DNA of 5,244 nucleotides from Gemmatimonadota bacterium. Its GTDB lineage: Bacteria > Gemmatimonadota > Gemmatimonadetes > Longimicrobiales > Longimicrobiaceae. Position numbers and translations under genes: made by a program. Below the pieces are notes generated by a model, which did not search any database, was not told the DNA's origin, and saw nothing but the letters and a program-made list of their open reading frames with translations. The stretch covers positions 1-5,244 of the forward strand of contig JAHWJJ010000350.1 in the NCBI GenBank assembly GCA_019348475.1, written 5' to 3'. Positions 1-5,141 of the stretch are shown piece by piece (within the stretch, counting starts at the first letter, position 1; every line of letters begins with the position of its first letter).

Positions 1-55
1 CAACCTCCCCCAGGGGTTTTTGGGGGAGGTGCGAGCATAAGCGAGCGGAGGGGGC
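1..55. repeat. Intergenic GC-rich repeat, copy A, with internal hairpin
   Basis: This is the first of two near-identical copies of a ~55-bp element; the second is at 101-154. It opens with CAACCTCCCCC and closes with TGCGAGCATA, GCGAGCGGA and GGGGC blocks. A perfect 10-bp inverted repeat pairs 3-12 with 21-30 around an 8-nt loop (AGGGGTTTT-like). No T-run follows the hairpin on either strand, so it is not a good intrinsic terminator. Two copies in 154 bp with conserved ends and a variable middle suggest a dispersed non-coding repeat family. No flanking target duplication or transposase is visible. Confidence 0.7.
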
Positions 56-100
56 GCGGCGCGAACCCGCCATCCCGACCAAACCTCGCCCGAGGCAGTT

Positions 101-154
101 CAACCTCCCCCGGCAGTTTCGGGGGGGGTGCGAGCATACGCGAGCGGAAGGGGC
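101..154. repeat. Intergenic GC-rich repeat, copy B
   Basis: Second copy of the element at 1-55. It matches in the CAACCTCCCCC head and in the TGCGAGCATA/GCGAGCGGA tail, with a one-base length difference and a diverged loop region (GGCAGTTTC in place of AGGGGTTTTT). The C-run/G-run stem is retained but less perfect. Just upstream, 84-95 holds another small palindrome (CCTCG-cc-CGAGG) that starts with a similar AACCTCGCCC sequence and may be a degenerate third head. Confidence 0.68.
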
Positions 155-220
155 CTGTTCGGAAGCGGGATGAGGAACAGGCGGCGGAAATTCCGTCTCC
201 ACCCGCAGCCGACCGCACAA

Positions 221-260
221 TAAAACCGGCGCCGCGGGAAGAGGTTTCCCGCGGCGCCGG
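221..260 (-). terminator. Rho-independent terminator of the S8 protease gene
   Basis: A perfect 15-bp GC-rich stem pairs 226-240 with 246-260 around a 5-nt loop (241-245). Read on the minus strand it is followed at once by TTTTATTG (complement of 218-225), giving a short U-tract. It lies 57 bp beyond the minus-strand protease stop codon, the expected place and orientation. In the plus direction the hairpin is followed by CCCGCATCTT with no U-run, so termination should be mainly one-directional. Confidence 0.85.
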
Positions 261-316
261 CCCGCATCTTCATCCGCCGTTGCGCCCCGTATCCGGAGCG
301 AACGGGACGGCCGCGC

Positions 317-2863
317 CTATGCCGCCCGCACGATCACGCGGTACCCGCCGGCGCTGTAGCCGGAGACGGCGAGCGTATATTTTCCTGCCGGCACCGTCAT
401 GGAGATGCGCGAGCAGAGGTTCAGCCGGTTGGCGTCGATGTCGTCGTGCACGGCCAGCAGCGCGCCGGCGGCGGTGGAGAGCGCGATCTCGGTGTCGGCG
501 TTGGTGGCCAGGCCGCAGGCGCCCTGCCAGCCCACCGTCTCGAAGACGTACGTGCCGGCGGGGAGCATCACGGAGTACACGTCCACGTCCTCCTCCGTGG
601 AGAGCTGGCCGTACAGCGACCCGCCCAGCATCAGCCGCGTGGGGCTTGCCGCCGTGTTATTGGGCTCGCGCTCGCTCCCGTACCCGATGGTGAACGTGGC
701 CGGGTAGCCGCCGGCTCCGTTCACCGCCAGCGGCAGCAGGGTGCCGTCCACCGCCGTAAAGCCGCCCCAGCGGAACCCGTTGGTGCCAAAGACGCCGTCG
801 CCCTCGTCGTCGATCCCGGCGAACACGTGGTACGAGCCGTCACCCAGCTGTCCCATGCTGAAGGTGCTCCCGGTGCCCTGCACCTCGCGGACGATACTGC
901 CGGTGGACGCGTCGTACAGCCGGCCGAACAGGCGCCCCTCGATCACCCGCGATTTGGCCAGGCTGTTGCGCACGTTCAGCAGCCCCGCGCCAAACACGGG
1001 GTCGGTGCCGGCGGCGCCCAGGTCCACCGCGTAGTCCAGCAGCCGCGCACGCACCTGCGCCGCCCCCAGCGCGGGCTCCTGCGCCAGCAGCAGCGCCGCC
1101 GCGCCCGAAACGTGCGGCGTGGCCATGGAGGTGCCGTGGATCAGGTTGTAGGTGGGCCGGCGGTTGACGAAGTCCCACTGCGTGGAGGCGATCCCCCAGA
1201 AGAAGTCGCCCAGCCCCTGATCGCCGCCGGGCGCCGCGATGTCCACGTGCGCGCCCCAGTTGCTGTAGCCGGCACGCTGGTACGTCGGCCCGACCGCCGA
1301 GACGGTGAGCACCTCGGGATACGCCGCGGGATAGAACGGCGCCGACGTGTTGTCGTTCCCCGCCGCCGCCACCAGCAGCGCACCGGCGTTGGTCGCGGCG
1401 ATCACCGCGTCCCGCAGCACCGGCGTGTCGACCGCGCCGCCGAGGCTGAGATTGATGATGCGCGCCGGGGTAACCGCCTGCACCACGCCGCCCGCCCCGT
1501 TGCTGGCCGGCAGCCCGGCCGCGTACAGGATGCCCTGGGCGATGTCGAAAAAGCTGCCGGAGCCCGCGGTGCCCAGCACCCGCACGGGGCGAATGCGCAC
1601 CGCCCACGCCACGCCGCTCATCCCGATCCCGTTGTTCCCCACCGCGCCGATGGTGCCCGCCACGTGCACCCCGTGGCCGCCCGCCTCCGACAGGCCGCAC
1701 CCGTCGTAGTACGCCGGGGTGGTGGGATCGGGGTCGTACCCGTCGCCGTCGCCGGCGTTGTTGCGCGGGCCGCACTCGGTGTCGTAGACCTGGCTGGAGA
1801 CGAAGTCGTATCCGTCCGACGTCAGGTTGGCCGCCAGGTCGGGGTGGTCGAAGCGGATGCCGTCGTCCACCACGGCCACCAGCACGGGGTTCCCCGTGGT
1901 CCGCTTCCACGCGCGCGGCATGTCGATCATGTGGTAGTGCCACGCCTGCGCCGCAAACAGCGGGTCGTTGGGCTGGATCCCCGCGGTGGCGTGGCCGTAC
2001 ACGTCACGCTCCACGCGCAGCACGGCGGGGTTCCCGCGCAGCTCCGCCGCCACCTGCTCCTCCGTCCCCGGCTGCACCACCATCCGCGCCGCCGCCAGCT
2101 GCGGCGAGACGTCGCGCAGCCGTCGCCCGGGTCCTTCGTGCCCCTCCAGCGCGCGGCGCATGCTGCCGGCCACCGCGCCCGCGCGCTGCCGCGTCATCCG
2201 GGCGCGCGGCCCGCCCTCCGGCGCGCCGATGGCCGCCGGCCGCAGGGTGACGATCAGCGCGCCGGGCACCACCCGCGCGGGCTCGCGCGTCCGCACGCCG
2301 TCCGCGAGGGCGCGGCGGCCCAGGAACGAGGCCGTCTTGGGCGAGCCGCGGAACCGGCCGGCCGACTGGCTGCCCATCGTCCGGATGCGGCTGGCGACCA
2401 GCGTGTCCGCGTACATCACCGTCGCGGCCAGGGTGGCGTTGGGGGTGACCGTCGCCGTAAAGCTGGTCGACAGCGCGCCCACGGCCGCGCCCACGGAGTG
2501 GGTGCCGGCCGAGGGTCCCACCGTCCAGGTCACCTGCGCCTGTCCGTCGGTGCCGGTGGCCACGCTGGGGGCCGAGACGGTGCCGCTGCCGGAGGCGGGG
2601 GTAAAGGTGACGGTGGCGCTGGGGACGGCGCGTCCCTGCGCGTCGGTCACCTTGACGATCAGCGGCGCGGGGGCCGCCTGGCCCGCGGCCACCTGCTGTG
2701 CGCCGCCGCTCACGGCGGCCACGGTCGCGGGCGGCCCGGGGTTGTTGCCACCCCCGCCGCCTCCGCCCCCGCCCCCGCCGCCCCCCGTGGGCGGACCGTC
2801 GGAGCACGCGGCCAGGAAAACGGAAACGCACACGGCAGAAGCCAGCCGGATCGCAGGATTCAT
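317..2863 (-). CDS. Secreted S8 (subtilisin-like) serine protease lipoprotein with Ig-like and PPC domains
   Basis: An 848-aa protein predicted to be exported and lipid-anchored, hydrolysing peptide bonds outside the cytoplasm. Residues 1-20 are a lipoprotein signal ending in the lipobox LAAC (Cys20). A run of 13 glycines follows (27-39) as a flexible linker, then a bacterial Ig-like domain (about 46-140) with the typical PLIVKVTDAQGRAVPSATVTF core. Residues ~196-290 resemble a fervidolysin/I9-type prodomain (VVPGALIVTLRP). The S8 domain spans ~300-635: Asp333 in VAVVDDGI, His397 in GHGVHVAG, oxyanion-hole Asn503 in AAAGND, and Ser579 in HGTSMATPH, so the triad is complete. An insert between Asp and His contains Cys364 and Cys389, a possible disulfide. 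A beta-rich stretch (~639-728) and a PPC domain (~729-846, starting at EREPNN; Cys783/Cys817) close the protein. The start at 2863 was chosen because the signal peptide begins there; an in-frame upstream Met at 2986 would read through the heptamer repeats. No clear Shine-Dalgarno precedes it. The gene is monocistronic and ends before a strong terminator. Family assignment is firm; the substrate is unknown. Confidence 0.95.
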   Translation of the reverse strand: MNPAIRLASAVCVSVFLAACSDGPPTGGGGGGGGGGGGGNNPGPPATVAAVSGGAQQVAAGQAAPAPLIVKVTDAQGRAVPSATVTFTPASGSGTVSAPSVATGTDGQAQVTWTVGPSAGTHSVGAAVGALSTSFTATVTPNATLAATVMYADTLVASRIRTMGSQSAGRFRGSPKTASFLGRRALADGVRTREPARVVPGALIVTLRPAAIGAPEGGPRARMTRQRAGAVAGSMRRALEGHEGPGRRLRDVSPQLAAARMVVQPGTEEQVAAELRGNPAVLRVERDVYGHATAGIQPNDPLFAAQAWHYHMIDMPRAWKRTTGNPVLVAVVDDGIRFDHPDLAANLTSDGYDFVSSQVYDTECGPRNNAGDGDGYDPDPTTPAYYDGCGLSEAGGHGVHVAGTIGAVGNNGIGMSGVAWAVRIRPVRVLGTAGSGSFFDIAQGILYAAGLPASNGAGGVVQAVTPARIINLSLGGAVDTPVLRDAVIAATNAGALLVAAAGNDNTSAPFYPAAYPEVLTVSAVGPTYQRAGYSNWGAHVDIAAPGGDQGLGDFFWGIASTQWDFVNRRPTYNLIHGTSMATPHVSGAAALLLAQEPALGAAQVRARLLDYAVDLGAAGTDPVFGAGLLNVRNSLAKSRVIEGRLFGRLYDASTGSIVREVQGTGSTFSMGQLGDGSYHVFAGIDDEGDGVFGTNGFRWGGFTAVDGTLLPLAVNGAGGYPATFTIGYGSEREPNNTAASPTRLMLGGSLYGQLSTEEDVDVYSVMLPAGTYVFETVGWQGACGLATNADTEIALSTAAGALLAVHDDIDANRLNLCSRISMTVPAGKYTLAVSGYSAGGYRVIVRAA
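2747..2785 (-). repeat. Thirteen-glycine codon tract (G-rich coding repeat)
   Basis: Thirteen consecutive Gly codons (mostly GGC and GGG, with one GGT and one GGA) encode the linker just after the lipidated cysteine of the protease. On the coding strand this gives several runs of 5-6 guanines, so the tract can in principle form a G-quadruplex in the mRNA or the non-template strand near the 5' end of the gene. Mixed codons make simple slippage less likely than in a homopolymer. Such linkers are common in lipoproteins, where they hold the folded domain away from the membrane. Confidence 0.8.
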
Positions 2864-2910
2864 GGGAGGTTGGGAGATGAGAAGGGGAGAACTGCAGGAG
2901 GGAACTGCTA

Positions 2911-2943
2911 CAAATGTATGTTTCAACGGGCCGCCTGTACAGG
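2911..2943 (-). promoter_or_regulatory. Possible promoter/operator region for the S8 protease
   Basis: Upstream of the protease start, the minus strand reads TACATTTG (complement of 2911-2918). This fits both a weak sigma70 -10 (TACATT) and the TAnnTTTG box known from Bacteroidota. A perfect 10-bp palindrome, CCTGTACAGG, lies at 2934-2943. Its TGTACA centre sits 17 nt upstream of TACATT, so it could be a weak -35 overlapped by an operator. The stretch is clearly less GC-rich than its surroundings. Nothing beyond position and motif match supports this call. Confidence 0.35.
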
Positions 2944-2950
2944 GGGGCGA

Positions 2951-2978
2951 GGGAATAGGGAATAGGGAATAGGGAATA
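2951..2978 (+). repeat. Tandem heptamer (GGGAATA)x4
   Basis: Four perfect head-to-tail copies of GGGAATA, preceded by a G6 run at 2942-2947. On the plus strand, four GGG runs with 4-nt AATA loops form a canonical telomere-like G-quadruplex motif. The array sits in the divergent region between the protease and propeller genes. On the minus strand it translates to a repetitive IPYSLFP stretch if the protease frame is extended upstream, which is one reason to reject the upstream start. Confidence 0.9.
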
Positions 2979-2998
2979 GCGGGCAACGGCAGGTCCTG

Positions 2999-3076
2999 TG
3001 TCCCCCTGTCCCCCTGTCCCCTTGTCCCCGTGCCCCCTTGTCCCCTTCTAGCCCTTGTCCCCTTGTCCCCTTGTCC
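2999..3076. repeat. Tandem octamer array TGTCCCCY (about nine units)
   Basis: About nine imperfect copies of the 8-bp unit TGTCCCC(C/T), interrupted once around 3047-3052 by TCTAGC. On the minus strand this becomes GGGGACAA-type repeats: at least four G4 runs separated by 4-nt loops, a strong G-quadruplex motif. It therefore places G runs on the strand opposite to the neighbouring GGGAATA array. It ends about 12 bp before the predicted -35 of the propeller operon. No gene is supported inside it; open frames across it are low-complexity products of the repeat. Confidence 0.88.
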
Positions 3077-3087
3077 GATCTCGCCTG

Positions 3088-3116
3088 TTGATTCCGTTCA
3101 CCACCGCGATTACACT
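3088..3116 (+). promoter_or_regulatory. Predicted sigma70-type promoter of the propeller-MoaD operon
   Basis: TTGATT at 3088-3093 (4 of 6 matches to TTGACA) and TACACT at 3111-3116 (4 of 6 matches to TATAAT) are separated by exactly 17 nt. This would place the start of transcription near 3123 and give a leader of about 32 nt before the ATG at 3155. It lies in the only low-complexity-free part of the intergenic region and faces the operon. The motif match is reasonable for a high-GC genome but is not proof. Confidence 0.5.
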
Positions 3117-3143
3117 GCCACGCTCCACCCCATCCGCAGCGCC

Positions 3144-3148
3144 GGAGA
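3144..3148 (+). promoter_or_regulatory. Shine-Dalgarno of the beta-propeller gene
   Basis: GGAGA sits 6 nt before the ATG at 3155. It supports this start over the internal Met21, which lies inside the first beta-strand motif (VVLLVGTMKGAF). Confidence 0.7.
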
Positions 3149-3154
3149 ACCGCC

Positions 3155-4282
3155 ATGCCCGCCGATCCGCCCGCATCCCTCTCCACCGGCGACGTCGTGC
3201 TGCTCGTGGGTACCATGAAGGGCGCGTTCGTCTTCTCGTCCACGGGGGAACGCGGGGAGTGGCGCATGGATGGGCCGCACTTTCGCGGCGAGGCCGTCTA
3301 CTCCATGGCGTTCGACCAGCGGGGCGGGCGGCGGCGCATCCTGGCCGGGACGCAGAGCATGCACTGGGGGAGCGTGGTGCGCGCCAGCGACGACTTCGGC
3401 GCCACCTGGAGCGCGCCGGACCGGCAGAACGTGCGCTTTCCGGAGGAGTCGGGGCTGGCGCTCGCCAACGTCTGGCAGCTGCGCCCCGGCCGCGTGGACC
3501 AGCCGGACACCGTGTACTGCGGCGTGGAGCCCGCCGCGCTCTTCCAGTCCGACGACGGCGGGGAGACGTGGAGCGTCGTGCAGGGGCTGCTCCAGCACGA
3601 GCACCGCCCACAGTGGCAGCCGGGCGGCGGCGGGCTGTGCCTGCACACCATCGTGCTGGACCACGGCCACCCGCGGCGGATGGGCGTCGCCATCTCCACC
3701 GGCGGGTTCTACCGCACGGAAGACGGGGGGCGCAGCTGGCGGGCGCGCAACGCGGGGGTGCGGGCGGAGTTCCTGCCGGACAGGCACCCCGAGTTCGGCC
3801 AGTGCGTGCACAAGGTGGTGAACCATCCGTCCCGCCCGGAGCGCCTCTTTCTGCAGAACCACTGGGGCCTGTACCGCAGCGACGACTGGGGCGACCGCTG
3901 GCACGACGTGGCGAACGGCGTTCCGTCGGACTTCGGCTTCGCCATGGAGATGCACCCGCACGATCCCGACACGGTGTACATCGTGCCGCTGGATTCCGAC
4001 CAGTTCCGCATCGTACCGGATGCGCGGCTGCGCGTGTACCGCACCCGCGACGCAGGCGCGTCGTGGCAGCCGCTGGAAGGCGGCCTGCCGCAGCGGGACG
4101 CGTACGAGTGCGTGCTGCGCGACGGCCTGTGCACCGACGGGCACCGGACCGCCGGCTTCTACTTCGGCACGCGCAGCGGCAAGCTGTTCGGCTCGGCCGA
4201 CGAGGGGGAGACGTGGCGCGAGATCAGCGGCGCCCTGCCGCCCATCGTCTGCGTAAAGGCCGCCGTCGTCGGCGCGCCGTGA
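3155..4282 (+). CDS. Asp-box (BNR/YVTN-like) beta-propeller protein, sialidase-superfamily fold
   Basis: A 375-aa protein without a signal peptide or membrane segment, so probably cytoplasmic. It has six clear Asp-box motifs (S/T-x-D-x-G-x-x-W): residues 78-85 (SDDFGATW), 132-139 (SDDGGETW), 188-195 (TEDGGRSW), 242-249 (SDDWGDRW), 297-304 (TRDAGASW) and 347-354 (SADEGETW). They are spaced 50-56 residues apart. A degenerate one at 29-36 (STGERGEW) would make seven blades. This is the fold of the sialidase/BNR superfamily, often labelled exo-alpha-sialidase. The arginine triad and Tyr/Glu nucleophile pair of true sialidases are not evident, so enzymatic sialidase activity is doubtful. Loop segments rich in His, Trp and Cys (MHWGS at 69-73; QPGGGGLCLH at 155-164; CVHKVVNH at 217-224; QNHWGLYRSDD at 234-244) look like conserved binding or active-site loops and could bind metal. 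The gene leads an operon with a MoaD/ThiS-like gene 23 nt downstream. Fold assignment is strong; function is unknown. Confidence 0.93.
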   Translation: MPADPPASLSTGDVVLLVGTMKGAFVFSSTGERGEWRMDGPHFRGEAVYSMAFDQRGGRRRILAGTQSMHWGSVVRASDDFGATWSAPDRQNVRFPEESGLALANVWQLRPGRVDQPDTVYCGVEPAALFQSDDGGETWSVVQGLLQHEHRPQWQPGGGGLCLHTIVLDHGHPRRMGVAISTGGFYRTEDGGRSWRARNAGVRAEFLPDRHPEFGQCVHKVVNHPSRPERLFLQNHWGLYRSDDWGDRWHDVANGVPSDFGFAMEMHPHDPDTVYIVPLDSDQFRIVPDARLRVYRTRDAGASWQPLEGGLPQRDAYECVLRDGLCTDGHRTAGFYFGTRSGKLFGSADEGETWREISGALPPIVCVKAAVVGAP

Positions 4283-4295
4283 GCGGGAGGAGACA

Positions 4296-4301
4296 GGGAG
4301 G
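4296..4301 (+). promoter_or_regulatory. Shine-Dalgarno of the MoaD/ThiS-like gene
   Basis: GGGAGG lies 4 nt before the ATG at 4306. A second purine-rich run (GGGAGGAG, 4285-4292) is about 13 nt away, too far to be the main site. Together they fix the start at 4306, although the frame stays open far upstream through the propeller gene. Confidence 0.7.
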
Positions 4302-4305
4302 GACC

Positions 4306-4587
4306 ATGCGGATCACCGTGGCGCTGCCGGGCGCGCTGCAGCCGTACGCCGGCGGCAGCGCGCAGGTGACGGTCCATCCCCGGTGCGGCACCGTGGGCGA
4401 CGTGCTCGGCGCCCTGGCGGACCGCTACGCCGGCGTGACGGACCGTGTGATGGACGAGCAGGGCCGCGTGCGCCAGCACGTGAACGTGTTCGTGGACGGC
4501 GACAACATCCGCTTTCTGGACGGCCTGCGAACGCCGGTAGGGCAGGGGAGCACGGTCACCATCGTCCCCGCCGTGAGCGGCGGCTAG
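4306..4587 (+). CDS. MoaD/ThiS-family beta-grasp (ubiquitin-like) sulfur-carrier-type protein
   Basis: A 93-aa protein of the usual length for MoaD/ThiS. It starts with a beta-strand (MRITVALPGAL), has the typical helix GTVGDVLGALADRY (28-41) and the strand HVNVFVDGDNIRFLDG (58-73). It ends in TVTIVPAVSGG, with the exposed C-terminal Gly-Gly that in this family is adenylated by an E1-like enzyme (MoeB/ThiF) and converted to a thiocarboxylate. In known members the thiocarboxylate donates sulfur for molybdopterin, thiazole or cysteine synthesis, and some are conjugated to proteins. No moaE, moeB, thiG or cysM gene is in the window, so the pathway cannot be named. The gene follows the propeller by 23 nt with its own ribosome site, implying co-translation from one mRNA. 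It may equally serve a general pathway encoded elsewhere; gene symbols moaD or thiS would be over-precise. Confidence 0.92.
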   Translation: MRITVALPGALQPYAGGSAQVTVHPRCGTVGDVLGALADRYAGVTDRVMDEQGRVRQHVNVFVDGDNIRFLDGLRTPVGQGSTVTIVPAVSGG

Positions 4588-4594
4588 CCCTCAC

Positions 4595-4634
4595 CGCACT
4601 TTCGCACTTTCGCACTTTCGCACTCCCGCACTTC
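4595..4634. repeat. Tandem octamer CGCACTTT (five units) between convergent genes
   Basis: Five head-to-tail 8-bp units: three perfect CGCACTTT (4595-4618), then CGCACTCC and CGCACTTC. They fill almost the whole 49-bp gap between the stop codons of the MoaD-like gene and ytxJ. No hairpin with a T-run is present, so no intrinsic terminator separates the two convergent genes; transcripts may overlap or depend on Rho. Confidence 0.88.
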
Positions 4635-4636
4635 CC

Positions 4637-4960
4637 TCACCCGCCCCCCACCCGTCGCTCCAGCTCCTCCGCGCGCACGTCGAAGTGGTTCGCGTGCCAT
4701 TCCGGCTGGCCTCCGCGCGTGACGATCACCTGGGGCGAATGGTGTTCGACCCCGGTCTTTTCGGACAGGTAGGCAGAGGCGCGCGCGGCGTCGTGGACGT
4801 CCACGGTGTAGACGGGCGCGTCCGGCTGCCGCTCCAGGAACCGCTCCATCTGCCCGCGGGCCGCGGCGCTGATGGGGCAGCGGGTGCTGTGCTTGAAGAG
4901 GATCGCCGTGTCCTGCCTCAGCGCGTCGTCCACGTCCTGCGTGCTGTGCATCTCCTTCAT
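4637..4960 (-). CDS. ytxJ: YtxJ-type bacillithiol-system redox protein (monothiol bacilliredoxin-like)
   Basis: A 107-aa thioredoxin-fold protein matching the YtxJ (DUF2847) family in length and motifs. It has the strand plus active-site segment ILFKHSTRCPISAAA (20-34), where Cys28 sits in the family's single-Cys CPIS motif, and the strand VYTVDVHDA (50-58). It also has EKTGVEHHSPQVIV (67-80) with the cis-Pro SPQ, and WHANHFDV (88-95). Cys28 is the only cysteine, so a monothiol mechanism is expected: reduction of mixed disulfides between proteins and a low-molecular-weight thiol, probably bacillithiol, in the cytoplasm. The start at 4960 is chosen from a good GGAGG site 5 nt upstream and from where homology begins; the frame could be extended to 5128, but that adds an Arg-rich stretch unlike the family. 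It is encoded convergently to the MoaD-like gene. Family identification is confident; the physiological thiol here is inferred. Confidence 0.93.
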   Translation of the reverse strand: MKEMHSTQDVDDALRQDTAILFKHSTRCPISAAARGQMERFLERQPDAPVYTVDVHDAARASAYLSEKTGVEHHSPQVIVTRGGQPEWHANHFDVRAEELERRVGGG

Positions 4961-4965
4961 CCCGC

Positions 4966-4970
4966 CCTCC
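4966..4970 (-). promoter_or_regulatory. Shine-Dalgarno of ytxJ
   Basis: On the minus strand GGAGG (complement of CCTCC) lies 5 nt before the ATG at 4960. It decides in favour of this start over the longer frame opening at 5128 and over the internal Met4 codon. Confidence 0.75.
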
Positions 4971-5087
4971 CGCAGTGATCTCGATTCCCGCGCGGCGTAC
5001 CCGCCGCGAGCCGGGCCGGTGGGGGAGCAAGGCGCATACCGGCCGACGCGCGTGCGGGCCCGCCGCCAGCGGCAGACCCCGAACAGA

Positions 5088-5120
5088 AGCGCGGCGGCCC
5101 CGGAAAGGGACCGCCGCGCT
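5088..5120 (-). terminator. GC-rich hairpin, possible leftward terminator
   Basis: A perfect 10-bp stem pairs 5088-5097 with 5111-5120. It can be extended by a CCC/GGG pairing (5098-5100 with 5107-5109) across one bulged A. On the minus strand it is followed by TTCTGTTC, a weak U-rich tail; on the plus strand CCACACATCTT follows. It may terminate a leftward gene beyond the right edge or insulate ytxJ from it. Without the neighbouring gene this remains tentative. Confidence 0.4.
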
Positions 5121-5141
5121 CCACACATCTTACGTAACTTC

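Noticed and set aside
840..1943. A 367-aa minus-strand open frame overlapping the protease in another frame.
   Set aside because: Arg/Gly-rich low-complexity translation with no recognisable motif; it is a frame shadow of the catalytic domain coding sequence.
446..2965. An 839-aa open frame on the plus strand, antisense to almost the whole protease gene.
   Set aside because: Its translation is rich in Arg, Ala, Gly and His without domain motifs, while the minus strand encodes a complete S8 protease. High-GC genes commonly leave such stop-free antisense frames.
1968..2972. A 334-aa plus-strand frame with a poly-proline run and hydrophobic stretches.
   Set aside because: The poly-Pro run is simply the antisense of the Gly13 codons, and the frame lies opposite the protease N-terminal half. 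No ribosome site or domain supports it.
2951..3076. Tandem repeats considered as a CRISPR array.
   Set aside because: Units are 7-8 bp and directly abutting, with no unique spacers of CRISPR length and no cas genes nearby.
2923..3267. A 114-aa minus-strand frame crossing the octamer array.
   Set aside because: Its centre is a repeated GTRGQGDKG stretch produced by the 8-bp tandem repeat, and it overlaps the start of the propeller gene. It has no independent support.
3110..4144. A 344-aa minus-strand frame opposite the propeller gene.
   Set aside because: The plus strand shows six regularly spaced Asp boxes and a good start signal; the antisense translation has no motif and a biased composition.
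3155..4282. Calling the propeller a true exo-alpha-sialidase.
   Set aside because: Asp boxes define the fold only. The arginine triad and the Tyr/Glu catalytic pair could not be picked out, and there is no signal peptide or sialic acid gene nearby.
4961..5128. A 56-residue N-terminal extension of ytxJ starting at 5128.
   Set aside because: The extension is Arg-rich, crosses the hairpin at 5088-5120 and is not part of the YtxJ family; a GGAGG site 5 nt before 4960 marks the real start.
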